64,000 nt of DNA from Akkermansia muciniphila (GCA_947624785.1 CANQLV010000002.1:247959-311958), one strand, 5' to 3'; shown: positions 1-9,514, counted from the first letter of the stretch. A program made the numbers and translations. The notes: generated by a model not told the origin, from the sequence alone.

Positions 1-80
1 TACTGCACCCCCGTAATCGCCAGCAACAGGATGAGGATGATGATGAACGGGGTGCGGGATGCCGTGGTGGGCGCATTCAT
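1..80 (-). CDS. N-terminus of a membrane-anchored protein (partial)
   Basis: A reading frame begins with ATG at 80-78 and runs off the left edge. The 26 visible residues are a short polar start followed by a run of Ile, Leu and Ala, as in an N-terminal membrane anchor. Its ATG overlaps the TGA stop of the upstream response regulator (ATGA at 77-80), so it is probably the third gene of the sensor-regulator operon and translationally coupled to it. The product family cannot be told from this fragment. Confidence 0.6.
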   Translation of the reverse strand, partial: MNAPTTASRTPFIIILILLLAITGVQ

Positions 81-1480
81 GAAGGTTGAATATCTTGTAA
101 TTTGCGTTGAAGGGTGCGGCGGCTGATGCCCAGGAGGTGGGCTGCCGCCGTTCTGTTGCCGTTTGACCGGGCCAGCGCTTGTTGGATGGCATTCCGCTCC
201 AGCAAGGATAAATTCAAAACCCCTGCCGGGACAAGCCCATTCTGCGTGCTGGGCTCATTGTCCCCCAAGTGTTCCTTTTCCGTGCTGCCCGGAGAGGGCG
301 GCTGCTGCGGCGCGTGCAGCCGGGGCGGGAGATGGGAGAGTTCTATGCTGGCGGAGTTGCTCATGACGACGCCGTGCTCCATGGCCGTGCGCAGCTCCCG
401 CACGTTTCCGGGCCAGGAGTAGTTCCGTACGGCGTCAAGAGCGTCCCGGGAAAGGGGTTTGAATTCCTTGTTGTTCTCCCTGGCGAATTCTTTCAGGAAG
501 GCGGTGGCGAGCAGGGGCACGTCCTCCCGCCGGTCCCGGAGGGGGGGCATCTGGATGTGGACCACGTTGAGGCGGAAATAGAGGTCTTCCCGGAATTTAC
601 CCTCCTGGACGAGTTTCTTCAGTGATTTGTTGGTGGCGGCAATAATGCGCACATTTACCGGGATGGGCGTGTTGGAGCCTACGCGTTCAATGGTCCGTTC
701 GGACAGCACCCTCAGCAGGCGGACCTGCGTTCCGGCATCTATTTCCCCGATTTCATCCAGGAAGATGGTGCCGCCGTCCGCTTGTTCAAAGCGGCCGATG
801 CGGCGCTGCCCGGCTCCGGTGAAGGAGCCTTTTTCATGGCCGAACAGCTCGCTTTCCAATAACTGGGGGGAGAGGGCCGCGCAGTTGACGGCCACGAATT
901 TATTTTCCGGCCTGCTGGAAAGGGAATGGATGGCCTGGGCCACCAGCTCCTTCCCTGTTCCGCTTTCCCCTTCAATCAGCACCGTCGTCTTGCTGGGCGC
1001 CACCTGGCGGATGATGGAGAACACGTGTTCCATGGCGGCGGACCGTCCGAGCAGTTTTTGCAGGCCGGAGTCCGCCTGGATGCGGGTGGTGAGCTCCTGG
1101 TTGGCCGTCTCCAGGTTCCGGGTATGGAGCGCCCGTTTGAGCACCAGCTCCACGGCGTCCAGGTTCAGGGGCTTCGTGACGAAGTCGTACGCGCCCTGTT
1201 TCATGGCTTCCACGGCGGCGTCCACGGACCCGTAGGCGGTCATCATGATGCTCTGGGGGGGATGGGGCAGAGAAGCCGAGGCTTTCAGCACGTCCATGCC
1301 GCTTTCCCCGCCCAGCCGCAGGTCCGTCAGGACCAGGTCCGGGGATTCCTCCCGCAGGAGGGTGACGGCTTGGGAAAGATTGGCGGCGGTGTACACTTCA
1401 TAATCGTCCTGAAAGCCCATGCGCAGGGCGTCGCGCGTGGGTTTTTCATCATCTACGATCAGCAGAACGGGCATTTTCAT
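77..1480 (-). CDS. NtrC-family sigma-54-dependent response regulator
   Basis: This 467-residue cytoplasmic transcription activator has the full NtrC layout. A receiver domain at about 1-125 has the phosphoacceptor Asp53 in LTDLRL and a KP pair near 103. An AAA+ domain has Walker A GESGTGKE at 171-178 and the sigma-54 contact loop GSFTGA at 218-223 (consensus GAFTGA). The C-terminus is a Fis-type helix-turn-helix. It should drive sigma-54 RNA polymerase when phosphorylated by the kinase just upstream, with which it overlaps by four bases (ATGA). The regulated genes are not evident here. Confidence 0.95.
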   Translation of the reverse strand: MKMPVLLIVDDEKPTRDALRMGFQDDYEVYTAANLSQAVTLLREESPDLVLTDLRLGGESGMDVLKASASLPHPPQSIMMTAYGSVDAAVEAMKQGAYDFVTKPLNLDAVELVLKRALHTRNLETANQELTTRIQADSGLQKLLGRSAAMEHVFSIIRQVAPSKTTVLIEGESGTGKELVAQAIHSLSSRPENKFVAVNCAALSPQLLESELFGHEKGSFTGAGQRRIGRFEQADGGTIFLDEIGEIDAGTQVRLLRVLSERTIERVGSNTPIPVNVRIIAATNKSLKKLVQEGKFREDLYFRLNVVHIQMPPLRDRREDVPLLATAFLKEFARENNKEFKPLSRDALDAVRNYSWPGNVRELRTAMEHGVVMSNSASIELSHLPPRLHAPQQPPSPGSTEKEHLGDNEPSTQNGLVPAGVLNLSLLERNAIQQALARSNGNRTAAAHLLGISRRTLQRKLQDIQPS

Positions 1481-2628
1481 GACGGGATGGAGGAGGGCAG
1501 CAGCCTGATGGTGCGTTCCACGCGCGGCAGGAATACCGTGATGGTGGTTCCCTGTCCCGGCTGGCTGGCCAGGGTGATGGAACCGCCGTGTTCCTTTACG
1601 ATGCGGCGCACGATGAGCAGGCCCAGGCCGGAGCCGGTGGACTTGGTGGTCAGGAAAGGTTCGTAAATGCTGCCCATGATTTCCGGGGAAATGCCGCAGC
1701 CGGTATCCGCCACGGTGACGAACACGCTGTCATCCGTATAACCGTTTTTAACAAGAATGGTGCCTCCCTCCGGCGGGATGGACTGGTAGGCGTTCTTGAT
1801 CAGGTTGTAGAAGACCTGCTTGATCTGGACGGGGTCCAGGCTGAGGATGGGGAGGCTGGGCTGGAGGTCCGTGTTGATCTGGATGCCGCGCTGGCGGATT
1901 TCCGGCTCCAGCAGTTTCAGGACCTCCATGAGGATGGTTTCAATGTTGTGGGGTTCCCGGATGGGCTTGGTGGGGCGGATGGCCTGGAGGAATTGTTTCA
2001 GAATGACGTCCAGCCGCGTGGTTTCGCTCTCTGCCGTTTTCAGCAGCTCTTCCATGTCCGTCCGGTACTCCGAGGGCAGTTGTTTTGCCTTCCGGGCCAG
2101 GAGCTGGAGATGAAGGCCGATGGAGTTGAGGGGGTTGCCTATTTCATGGGCCACTCCCGCGGCCAGCAGCGTGAGGGCGTTCAGGCGTTCCGCCTCGATG
2201 TTCTCCGCGTTTTTTTTCTGCCGGGGCGTTTCATCCCGTATCAGGATCAGGTGGCCCTGGTTCCTGCCGCCGATGGGGGAGATGAAGATGTTCAGGAATT
2301 TGTGCTCCGGATAAAAAATCTCCACGTCCCGGGAAACGGCGGTCCGGCTCTGCTGGATGGTGTCCCAGGTGCAGTCCCGGCCCAGGAAGATGCAGAAGTC
2401 TTCCGGCGTGATCTGGCCGCGCTCCTTGTCAAAGAGCTTGAGGGCGGCCTGATTGACGAACAGGATTTTTCCCTTGCTGTCCAGCAGGATCAGGCCTTCC
2501 TGGATGGCTTCAAACACCTGCTGGAAAAACCCCTGCTGTTCCGCCAGCTTTACAAAGAAACGCTGGAGGTCCTCTTCCTTGATATGGTCAATACGGCCGA
2601 TCAGCTTGTCGATGGTGTCTTTCTTCAT
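1477..2628 (-). CDS. PAS-domain sensor histidine kinase
   Basis: This is a soluble-looking two-component kinase of about 383 residues from the ATG at 2628. A PAS-like sensor region precedes a HisKA domain whose H-box reads AHEIGNPLN, followed by a HATPase_c domain with N box (NLIKNAYQS) and G boxes (DTGCGIS, GSGLGLL). There are no transmembrane helices, so it probably senses a cytoplasmic signal. It is upstream of, and overlaps, the NtrC-type regulator, its evident partner. A GTG at 2679 in the same frame would add 17 residues, but that codon lies inside a perfect inverted repeat (2674-2698), so I prefer 2628. Confidence 0.9.
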   Translation of the reverse strand: MKKDTIDKLIGRIDHIKEEDLQRFFVKLAEQQGFFQQVFEAIQEGLILLDSKGKILFVNQAALKLFDKERGQITPEDFCIFLGRDCTWDTIQQSRTAVSRDVEIFYPEHKFLNIFISPIGGRNQGHLILIRDETPRQKKNAENIEAERLNALTLLAAGVAHEIGNPLNSIGLHLQLLARKAKQLPSEYRTDMEELLKTAESETTRLDVILKQFLQAIRPTKPIREPHNIETILMEVLKLLEPEIRQRGIQINTDLQPSLPILSLDPVQIKQVFYNLIKNAYQSIPPEGGTILVKNGYTDDSVFVTVADTGCGISPEIMGSIYEPFLTTKSTGSGLGLLIVRRIVKEHGGSITLASQPGQGTTITVFLPRVERTIRLLPSSIPS

Positions 2629-2673
2629 GGCGGCGTTTCCGTCCGGGCTCGCCCCTATATATAAAGAGAGGGA

Positions 2674-2698
2674 TGTCACAAATCAAGCTGATGTGACA
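2674..2698. promoter_or_regulatory. Inverted repeat TGTCACA-N11-TGTGACA, candidate operator
   Basis: A perfect 7-bp inverted repeat with an 11-base spacer lies between the divergent kinase (minus) and thioesterase (plus) genes. On the minus strand a T/A-rich segment (TATATATA, near 2656-2664) lies just downstream, as a -10 region might. The layout fits a dimeric regulator site that controls one or both genes. The regulator is unknown; the site resembles CRP/FNR half-sites only loosely. Confidence 0.45.
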
Positions 2699-2754
2699 TA
2701 TTGTCGCGCATTTGCGGCTGGACATGCTTCCGGGGAAGGAGGCAGGATGAAGGC

Positions 2755-3186
2755 ATGCCTGAAGAACTTCCCTGCATCCCCTTTGTCAGAACGCGCCAGG
2801 TAGCCTTTCACGATACGGACGCCTCCGGCGTGGCTCATTTCACCCGGCTGCTGTGCCTGGTGGAGGAGGTGGAGCACGAGTACCTGCGTTCCCGGGGGCT
2901 GGAGGTTCTTTCCCCCGATTGCGGCTGGCCCCGCGTGCATGTGGAGGTGGATTACGCCAGTTCCGCCGGTCTGGGCGACTGGTTGAGCATTGAATTGAGC
3001 CTGGGAGCGGTGGGAACCAGTTCGCTGGAATGGAAGTTTGCGGTGTTCCATTCCGAGCATCCGGTCATGAGTGGAAGGTATGTAGTTGTCCGCGTGGGGA
3101 AGGGGGGGAAACCGCAGGCTATTTCAGAGCCGGAGAAGGAATGCCTGATTTCAGGCTTTTCAAAAGGAGGGGATGCCTGTAAATAA
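2755..3186 (+). CDS. Acyl-CoA thioesterase, 4HBT (YbgC/FadM-like) family
   Basis: This protein of about 143 residues has a single hot-dog fold, matching the family length. The signature near the N-terminus is VAFHDTDASGVAHFT, in which the Asp of the TD pair is the catalytic residue in 4-hydroxybenzoyl-CoA-type thioesterases. It should hydrolyse acyl-CoA or acyl-ACP in the cytoplasm. I chose the ATG at 2755, which has an AGGAGG-like site about 12 bases upstream; a TTG at 2701 would add 18 unconserved residues. gpmI follows after 5 bases, so the two are probably cotranscribed. Confidence 0.82.
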   Translation: MPEELPCIPFVRTRQVAFHDTDASGVAHFTRLLCLVEEVEHEYLRSRGLEVLSPDCGWPRVHVEVDYASSAGLGDWLSIELSLGAVGTSSLEWKFAVFHSEHPVMSGRYVVVRVGKGGKPQAISEPEKECLISGFSKGGDACK

Positions 3187-3191
3187 GGCCC

Positions 3192-4736
3192 ATGTCTTCT
3201 AAAAAGCCTGTCGTTCTTGTCATTCGCGACGGCTGGGGCCGCAATCCGTTGGGGCCTGATGTCGCGAAAGAGTACGGTGACGCCACTGTTCTGGCTGATA
3301 CCCCCTTTACTGATTACCTCCTGGCCAATTATCCCCACAGCCTGCTGGGCGCTTCCGGGGAGGACGTGGGCCTTCCGGACGGGCAGATGGGCAACTCCGA
3401 AGTGGGGCACCTGAACCTGGGCGCTGGCCGCGTGGTTTTCCAGGATCTTTGCCGGGTGGACAACGCCATCAAGGACGGCTCCATGGGTGAAAATGCCGTG
3501 CTGAAGACCGCTTTTTCCCAGGCCGCCGGTTCCCGCCTGCACCTGCTCGGCCTGGTGAGCGACGGTGGCGTGCACAGCCATATCAACCATTTGGTAGGCA
3601 TCGTCAAATACGCCTATGAAGCAGGCGTGCGCGACATCTGCATCCATGCCGTCACGGACGGCCGTGACTGCTCCCCCACCAGCGGGGCCGGCTTCATGTG
3701 CCAACTGGAAGAAGCCGTCAAGCCTTACGGCGCGAAAATCGCCACGGTTATCGGCCGTTTCTATGCGATGGACCGCGACAAGCGCTGGGACCGCAACAAG
3801 CTGGCATGGGACGCCATCGTGCTGGGCCGCGGCGAACAGTGCACCTGTTCCCCCTCCGAATATGTGGAACAGTGCTACGCCAAGGGCGAGACGGATGAAT
3901 TCCTGAAGCCCGGCATTTTTGCCTACGGCAACGAACAGCGCGTGCGCGACAATGACGTGGTGTTTTTCTTCAACTTCCGTGCGGACCGCGCCCGCCAGAT
4001 GAGCGACGCCTTCCTGTATCCGGGGTTTGACGGCTTTGACCGTGAAGTGACGCCCAAGGTTCACTACGTGACGCTGACGGAGTACGATGCCAAGTATCCC
4101 TCCCCTATCGTTTTTGAACAGGAGCAGCTGGACAACATTTTCGGGCAGATTGTGTCGGAAGCCGGGAAGACCCAGCTCCGCATTGCGGAAACGGAAAAAT
4201 ACGCCCACGTCACTTTCTTCTTTAACGGAGGCGTGGAAACGCAGTTCCCCGGCGAGGAGCGCATTCTGGTCCCCTCCCCCCGTGAAGTGGCCACTTATGA
4301 CCTCAAGCCCCAGATGAGCGCGGAGGAAGTGGCGGACAAGTTTGTGGACGCCGTGGACAAGTACGATGTGGTGATCATGAATTTTGCCAACGGGGACATG
4401 GTGGGCCATACCGGATTTGTGGAAGCCGGAGTCGCCGCCTGCGAAGCGGTGGACAGCGCCCTGGAAAAGTGCGTGAAGAAGGTGCTGGCCCTGGGCGGCA
4501 AGCTGCTCATCACCGCGGACCATGGCAATGCCGAACACATGCGCAATGAGGACGGTTCCCCGAACACGGCCCATACCACCAACCTTGTGGACCTCATTTA
4601 CGTGGCGGACGACAAGGACCAGGTCAACCTCTCCAACGGCATTCTGGCGGACGTGGCTCCCACGCTGCTGAACCTGATGGGGCTGAAGCAGCCTGCGGAA
4701 ATGTCCGGGCATTCCCTGGTGACGCCGAAAAAATAA
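3192..4736 (+). CDS. gpmI: 2,3-bisphosphoglycerate-independent phosphoglycerate mutase
   Basis: This enzyme interconverts 3- and 2-phosphoglycerate in glycolysis and gluconeogenesis. Its 514 residues match the usual iPGM length. The first metal-binding motif RDGWG is at 12-16, and the phosphorylated serine lies in MGNSEVGH (Ser69). The later alkaline-phosphatase-type motifs include ITADHGNAE and MVGHTG. These show the Mn2+-dependent, cofactor-independent enzyme. A strong terminator follows at 4761. Confidence 0.97.
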   Translation: MSSKKPVVLVIRDGWGRNPLGPDVAKEYGDATVLADTPFTDYLLANYPHSLLGASGEDVGLPDGQMGNSEVGHLNLGAGRVVFQDLCRVDNAIKDGSMGENAVLKTAFSQAAGSRLHLLGLVSDGGVHSHINHLVGIVKYAYEAGVRDICIHAVTDGRDCSPTSGAGFMCQLEEAVKPYGAKIATVIGRFYAMDRDKRWDRNKLAWDAIVLGRGEQCTCSPSEYVEQCYAKGETDEFLKPGIFAYGNEQRVRDNDVVFFFNFRADRARQMSDAFLYPGFDGFDREVTPKVHYVTLTEYDAKYPSPIVFEQEQLDNIFGQIVSEAGKTQLRIAETEKYAHVTFFFNGGVETQFPGEERILVPSPREVATYDLKPQMSAEEVADKFVDAVDKYDVVIMNFANGDMVGHTGFVEAGVAACEAVDSALEKCVKKVLALGGKLLITADHGNAEHMRNEDGSPNTAHTTNLVDLIYVADDKDQVNLSNGILADVAPTLLNLMGLKQPAEMSGHSLVTPKK

Positions 4737-4760
4737 CGGCTCCCGCAATTGGATCATTGG

Positions 4761-4800
4761 AATCCGTTTCCGGCTTGCGTGGCTGGAAACGGATTTTTTT
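4761..4800 (+). terminator. Rho-independent terminator after gpmI
   Basis: An 11-bp perfect stem (4761-4771 with 4784-4794) is followed by an uninterrupted T run to 4800. It ends the thioesterase-gpmI transcript. Confidence 0.9.
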
Positions 4801-5154
4801 GTCCCCGTGTTGCCCTGATGGAAAAACGCCGGAAAGGGATGCGGATAAGCAATCCGTGGTCAAGCGGTGTTTCTAAGGGAGAAAAACTTGCGATGACTCC
4901 CCCTTGCCTATCGGAGTCTGTTTGCATGGAAAGGGAAAACCTTCGGAATTGCGCGCCCGGACGGAGTGTGGCGCAAGCCTCTCCGGCATCTCAATTTGAA
5001 AGGGAACGTTAGCGAACCCTCTTTCCTAAAGCCGGTACGTCCTGGCGGACATTTGCATTCCAGTTCCACAAAGGTCTGCGCCGCTCCCCGTGGACAGGGG
5101 AATGCTTCCCCGTCTCCAGCCTGTGACGGATTGCTTATCCGTTAGCTTCCGGAT
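4801..5154. other. Gene-free stretch before the acyltransferase
   Basis: About 350 bases between the gpmI terminator and the next gene. Short open frames exist, but none has a convincing start or recognisable protein. The promoter of the acyltransferase must lie here, but I see no clear -35/-10 pair. Confidence 0.5.
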
Positions 5155-6237
5155 ATGCTGCCTGTCAGGAATTATGGATTGGACCTGCTGAGGATTTTGT
5201 TGTGCCTGACGGTCGTTTTTTTCCATTACAGCGGGGGATGGAATTGCGGAGGGAGCGTGGCGGTGGATGGCTTTTTTGTCTTGAGCGGTTTTCTGGCCGT
5301 TCGTTCCGCCGGAGGTTCCACACAAGGAAGCATCGGGGAATATTACCGGAAAAAAGGCTGGCGCCTGCTGCCGGTGCTGTTGATTGCCTGGGCTGCCGGT
5401 CTTGCCGTTCTTTTTGTTGAAGGCCAGCAGTCGACGGCGTGGGCCGGAGTCAGGCTGCTGATAGCCGCGCCGACACTTGCGATGTGGAAGATGATGGGGA
5501 ATGCGGCGGTCTGGTTCATCGTCTGCATCATGGCCTTTCTGGCGCTGTTTCCGTGGCTTTACCGTTATTACGGGAAAAAGCCGTTCCTGTGGCTTTTGGC
5601 GGCAAGCGTCCTTTTTGCTGCGTTCCGGATCGGCACCATGGTGGATTACGACAGGCTGTATTATCAGGTGAGTTTCCGCCTGTGGCAGTTTTTGCTGGGA
5701 ATGTGGTGCGCGTCCTGGAACATGGAACGGTGGAAAAGTCCATGGCGGTGGTTTTGGATTGGAGCGGGCGCGGCGTGGCTGCTGGCTTCTTCCGCCGCCA
5801 GCCATGAAGGAATCGGAGCCCTGAACTATTCATTCCCGGGGTACGTTGTTTCTTCCGGCATTTTTGCCCTGTGCATTGCCTCCCTGTGGAGCGTCCGCCT
5901 GCCGTCCCTGCCTGCCTCCCTCCTGAAATGGATGGGGATTGGCGCCGGAATGACCTACTCCCTTTTCCTGTTCCACATGCCGGTGCTGCGGGGCATGGAC
6001 GAAGTATTCCGCATGCTGCGGGAGCATGCGGGAATGGAGTGGCGGGTGGATAAGTTCCCGGTTTTATTCTGGGGAATCGCCTTGTGCGTGTCCCTGGTGA
6101 TCTCCTATTTCCTCTATCAGCATGTGGAGGTCCGCTGGGTGGGGAAGAAGCTGAAAAAGACGTCGGCAACTCGGAATGAAGCTTGGGAAAGAGCAGGGGA
6201 AATGGCACGGATGAAATATTTAGGAAAAGATGAATAA
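5155..6237 (+). CDS. Membrane acyltransferase, acyltransferase-3 family
   Basis: This 360-residue integral membrane protein begins NYGLDLLRILLC and continues with the family pattern VVFFHYSGG, whose His is the proposed catalytic residue of acyltransferase-3 proteins. About nine or ten hydrophobic helices follow. Members O-acetylate or O-acylate polysaccharides, lipids or peptidoglycan at the membrane. The substrate cannot be read from the sequence, and no surface-polysaccharide genes flank it. It has its own intergenic space on both sides and is probably monocistronic. Confidence 0.82.
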   Translation: MLPVRNYGLDLLRILLCLTVVFFHYSGGWNCGGSVAVDGFFVLSGFLAVRSAGGSTQGSIGEYYRKKGWRLLPVLLIAWAAGLAVLFVEGQQSTAWAGVRLLIAAPTLAMWKMMGNAAVWFIVCIMAFLALFPWLYRYYGKKPFLWLLAASVLFAAFRIGTMVDYDRLYYQVSFRLWQFLLGMWCASWNMERWKSPWRWFWIGAGAAWLLASSAASHEGIGALNYSFPGYVVSSGIFALCIASLWSVRLPSLPASLLKWMGIGAGMTYSLFLFHMPVLRGMDEVFRMLREHAGMEWRVDKFPVLFWGIALCVSLVISYFLYQHVEVRWVGKKLKKTSATRNEAWERAGEMARMKYLGKDE

Positions 6238-6242
6238 AAGAC

Positions 6243-6270
6243 TTGTCATGATATAAAATCACGTTATATT
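6243..6270 (+). promoter_or_regulatory. Promoter of the ribosomal protein cluster
   Basis: TTGTCA (6243-6248) and TATATT (6265-6270) are separated by 16 bases. This predicts a start near 6277 and a leader of about 140 bases before rpsL. Confidence 0.6.
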
Positions 6271-6284
6271 GGCCGTCCCCAAAC

Positions 6285-6298
6285 GCGCCGAAAGGCGC
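6285..6298 (+). promoter_or_regulatory. GAAA-tetraloop hairpin in the rpsL leader
   Basis: A 5-bp GC stem (6285-6289 with 6294-6298) is closed by a GAAA tetraloop at the very start of the predicted leader. It could stabilise the 5' end or serve in autogenous control by a ribosomal protein. No known S7- or S12-binding structure is recognisable. Confidence 0.35.
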
Positions 6299-6418
6299 AA
6301 GAAATACGTTTTCTATCGGGTTTGCCTCCGGAAAAAAGGCGCGCTTCCTGCTTACTGAAAGGGATGTTCGCCTTGAATATCGGACCAGACCGACGAACCA
6401 CAACCAAAGCAGGAAAAC

Positions 6419-6802
6419 ATGCCGACCATTAATCAGCTCGTCCGCAAGGGACGTATTACTCCGGAAGAGAAGTCCAAGTCACGCGCTCTTCATAGCTGCC
6501 CGCAACGCCGCGGTGTTTGTCTCCAGGTAATGACCCGTACGCCCAAAAAGCCGAACTCGGCTCTTCGTAAAGTGGCTAAAGTCCGTCTTACCAATGGTGA
6601 AGAAGTGATCGCCTACATCGGCGGTGAAGGTCACAACCTCCAGGAACACTCCATCGTGCTCGTTCGCGGCGGTCGTGTGAGGGACTTGCCGGGTGTTCGC
6701 TACCATATTGTCCGCGGGGCTCTTGACTGCCTCGGTGTTGACAAGCGCCGCCAGGGCCGCTCCAAGTATGGCGCCAAGCGTCCGAAGGTTGCCGCCAAGT
6801 AA
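6419..6802 (+). CDS. rpsL: 30S ribosomal protein S12
   Basis: First gene of the long translation cluster; 127 residues, slightly longer than the E. coli protein. It forms part of the decoding centre. The conserved segments [11 protein letters not shown] and [13 protein letters not shown] are intact, including the lysines (positions 43 and 88 in E. coli numbering) whose change gives streptomycin resistance. This allele therefore looks like the sensitive type. rpsG follows after 27 bases. Confidence 0.98.
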   Translation: MPTINQLVRKGRITPEEKSKSRALHSCPQRRGVCLQVMTRTPKKPNSALRKVAKVRLTNGEEVIAYIGGEGHNLQEHSIVLVRGGRVRDLPGVRYHIVRGALDCLGVDKRRQGRSKYGAKRPKVAAK

Positions 6803-6829
6803 ACATTAACATCTTACCTACTATATATT

Positions 6830-7303
6830 ATGGCCCGCCGTAAACGCGTCTATAGAAAAATTGAACGTCGTGACCCCCGTTACGACAGCGCTCTTGTTGG
6901 CAAACTGATCAGCAAGGTTATGCTGGATGGCAAGCGCTCCCTTGCGGAACGCATTGTTTATGCCGCCATCGACATGGCTAACGAAGGCACGGACAGCATT
7001 GATCCCCTGGAAGTGATCACCCGCGCCATTGAAAACGCCAAGCCCCGTGTGGAAGTGAAGAGCCGCCGCGTGGGTGGCGCCACCTACCAGGTGCCCCTGG
7101 AAGTGGATCCGGCCCGTTCCGAATCCCTGGCCATGCGCTGGATTGTGAACTATGCCCGCAACCGCAAGGGTGTGCCGATGCACAAGGCTCTTGCCAACGA
7201 AATCAAGGAAGCCGCCAACAACCAGGGCTCCTCCGTCCGCAAGCGCGACGACGTTCACAAGATGGCTCAGGCCAACCGCGCCTTTGCCCACTTCCGCTGG
7301 TAA
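6830..7303 (+). CDS. rpsG: 30S ribosomal protein S7
   Basis: A 157-residue primary 16S rRNA-binding protein that nucleates assembly of the 30S head. It begins with the conserved ARRKRVYRK basic segment and contains the RRVGGATYQVP and ARNRKG stretches typical of S7. It sits between rpsL and fusA, the classical str order. Confidence 0.98.
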   Translation: MARRKRVYRKIERRDPRYDSALVGKLISKVMLDGKRSLAERIVYAAIDMANEGTDSIDPLEVITRAIENAKPRVEVKSRRVGGATYQVPLEVDPARSESLAMRWIVNYARNRKGVPMHKALANEIKEAANNQGSSVRKRDDVHKMAQANRAFAHFRW

Positions 7304-7366
7304 TCCCTTCCGAGACTGTCAGCCGAACCATTCACTTTCGATCATTACAGATACTTTCCAGACACT

Positions 7367-9514
7367 ATGTCCGATCACGTAAACAATCCCAATCGCAAGG
7401 CTCCCCTTGAGCGCTACCGCAATATCGGTATCTCCGCTCACATTGACGCCGGCAAAACTACTTTGTCCGAGCGTATTCTTTTCTACACCGGCATGATCCA
7501 CAAGATCGGTGAAACCCACGACGGTTCCACCACTACCGACTGGATGGAGCAGGAACGCGAACGCGGTATCACCATTACCTCCGCCGCCGTTACCACCAAC
7601 TGGAAGCAGGTGAAGAATGAAGGTATCAGCAAAATGTTCGAAGGCGAAAACTTCCAGCTGAACATTATTGACACCCCCGGGCACGTTGACTTCACCGCTG
7701 AAGTGGAACGTTCCCTCCGCGTGCTTGACGGCGCCATCGTGGTATTCTGCGGTGTGGCCGGCGTGCAGCCCCAGACGGAAACCGTATGGCGCCAGGCCAC
7801 CAAGTACAGCGTTCCCCGCATGTGCTTCGTGAACAAGATGGACCGTACCGGCGCCAATTTCAACAACGTGCTGGACGACATTCACAACAAGCTGGGTGCA
7901 AACGCCGCCGCCATTCTGATCCCCATCGGCGCTGAAGACCAGCTCCGCGGCCAGATTGACGTGGTGAACCAGAAGGCTGTCATGTATGCCGACAATGACC
8001 GTCTGGGCTCCACCTACACGGTTGAGGAAATCCCCGCCGAACTCAAGGAAGAAGCCGAACTGGCCTACCATGAACTGGTGAGCCGCGTGGCCGACGTGGA
8101 CGACGAACTTGCTGAAAAGGTTCTCATGGAAGAACCCTTCACCCCCAAGGAACTCAAGGAAGCCATTCGCCGCGCCACCATCACCAACAAGTTCATCCCC
8201 GTTGCCGGCGGTTCCGCCTTCAAGAACAAGGGCGTCCAGTTTCTGCTTGACGCCGTGGTGGATTACCTCCCCTCTCCGGTGGAAACCGTTCCCGCCCACG
8301 CTGAAAGCACATTGGATGCGGAAGAAACCTTCAAGATTACCGCTACGGACGACGCCAAGCCCATGGTGCTGGCATTCAAGCTCTGGGCTGACAAGTTCGT
8401 CGGCAAGCTGGTGTTCATCCGCGTGTACGCCGGCGTCCTCAAGAAGGGTGACACCGTGTACAACCCCCGCACCCGCAAGACGGAACGCGTGGGCCGCATC
8501 ATCCAGATCCAGGCTGACCAGCACACGGACATTGACGCCGTATACTCCGGCGACATCGCCGCTATTGTGGGCCTGCGCAACGTGACCACGGGTGACACCA
8601 TCACCAGCCCGGACAACGATGTCTGCCTGGAACCCCCCACCTTCCCGGAAACCGTTATTTCCATGGCCGTGGAACCCAAGACCAAGGCCGACCAGGAAAA
8701 AATGTCCAACGCTCTGGGCCGCCTGTCTGAAGAAGACCCCACCTTCCGCGTGAAGACCGACGAAGAAACCGGACAAACCCTGATCTCCGGCATGGGTGAA
8801 CTTCACCTGGAAATCATCATTGACCGCCTGATGCGCGAATTCAAGGTGGAAGCTGACATCGGCAAGCCCCAGATCGCCTACCGCGAAACCATTACTGCCC
8901 CCGCCCATGGCGACGGCAAGCTGGTCAAGCAGTCCGGCGGCCGCGGCCAGTACGGCCACGTGGTGATTGACGTGAAGCCGAACGAACGCGGCAAGGGCCT
9001 CACCATTGAAAACAAGATCGTGGGCGGCGCCATTCCGAAGGAATACATGAACGCCGTCTATGCCGGCCTCAATGAAGCCATGACCACGGGCGTTATCGCC
9101 GGTTATCCGGTGGTGGACGTGCACGTTGAAGTGGTGGACGGTTCCTACCACGAAGTGGACTCCAACGAAAACGCATTCAAGATGGCCGCCATCTTCGCCA
9201 TGAAGGACGCCTTCAAGAAGGCCAAGCCCATCATGCTGGAACCCATCATGTCCGTTGAAGCTTCCACGCCGACTGACTACCAGGGCGACATCATGGGTGA
9301 CCTGAACCGCCGCCGCGGCCAGATCAGCAACATGGAAAACAAGGCCAATGCCTGCATCCTGAAGGCCATGGTTCCCTTGTCCGAAATGTTCGGTTATTCC
9401 ACCGCCATCCGTACCCTTTCCAGTGGCCGCGCCTCCTACTCCATGGAGCCGTCCCACTTTGAACAGGTGCCTCAGAACCTCGTTGACCAGATCGTCACCG
9501 AGAAGGCTAAATAA
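7367..9514 (+). CDS. fusA: Translation elongation factor G
   Basis: This 715-residue GTPase drives ribosomal translocation. G1 is AHIDAGKTT (24-32), followed by DTPGHVD and NKMD, and the C-terminal domains IV and V contain GRGQYGHV. It is a canonical EF-G of full length. The next gene is rpsJ, 37 bases downstream; tuf, which follows fusA in most bacteria, is absent. Codon use is strongly biased to C-ending codons, as expected for high expression. Confidence 0.98.
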   Translation: MSDHVNNPNRKAPLERYRNIGISAHIDAGKTTLSERILFYTGMIHKIGETHDGSTTTDWMEQERERGITITSAAVTTNWKQVKNEGISKMFEGENFQLNIIDTPGHVDFTAEVERSLRVLDGAIVVFCGVAGVQPQTETVWRQATKYSVPRMCFVNKMDRTGANFNNVLDDIHNKLGANAAAILIPIGAEDQLRGQIDVVNQKAVMYADNDRLGSTYTVEEIPAELKEEAELAYHELVSRVADVDDELAEKVLMEEPFTPKELKEAIRRATITNKFIPVAGGSAFKNKGVQFLLDAVVDYLPSPVETVPAHAESTLDAEETFKITATDDAKPMVLAFKLWADKFVGKLVFIRVYAGVLKKGDTVYNPRTRKTERVGRIIQIQADQHTDIDAVYSGDIAAIVGLRNVTTGDTITSPDNDVCLEPPTFPETVISMAVEPKTKADQEKMSNALGRLSEEDPTFRVKTDEETGQTLISGMGELHLEIIIDRLMREFKVEADIGKPQIAYRETITAPAHGDGKLVKQSGGRGQYGHVVIDVKPNERGKGLTIENKIVGGAIPKEYMNAVYAGLNEAMTTGVIAGYPVVDVHVEVVDGSYHEVDSNENAFKMAAIFAMKDAFKKAKPIMLEPIMSVEASTPTDYQGDIMGDLNRRRGQISNMENKANACILKAMVPLSEMFGYSTAIRTLSSGRASYSMEPSHFEQVPQNLVDQIVTEKAK

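Noticed and set aside
2952..4757. A 601-codon minus-strand frame opposite gpmI
   Set aside because: It covers a fully conserved gpmI and encodes a His/Gly-rich string without any motif.
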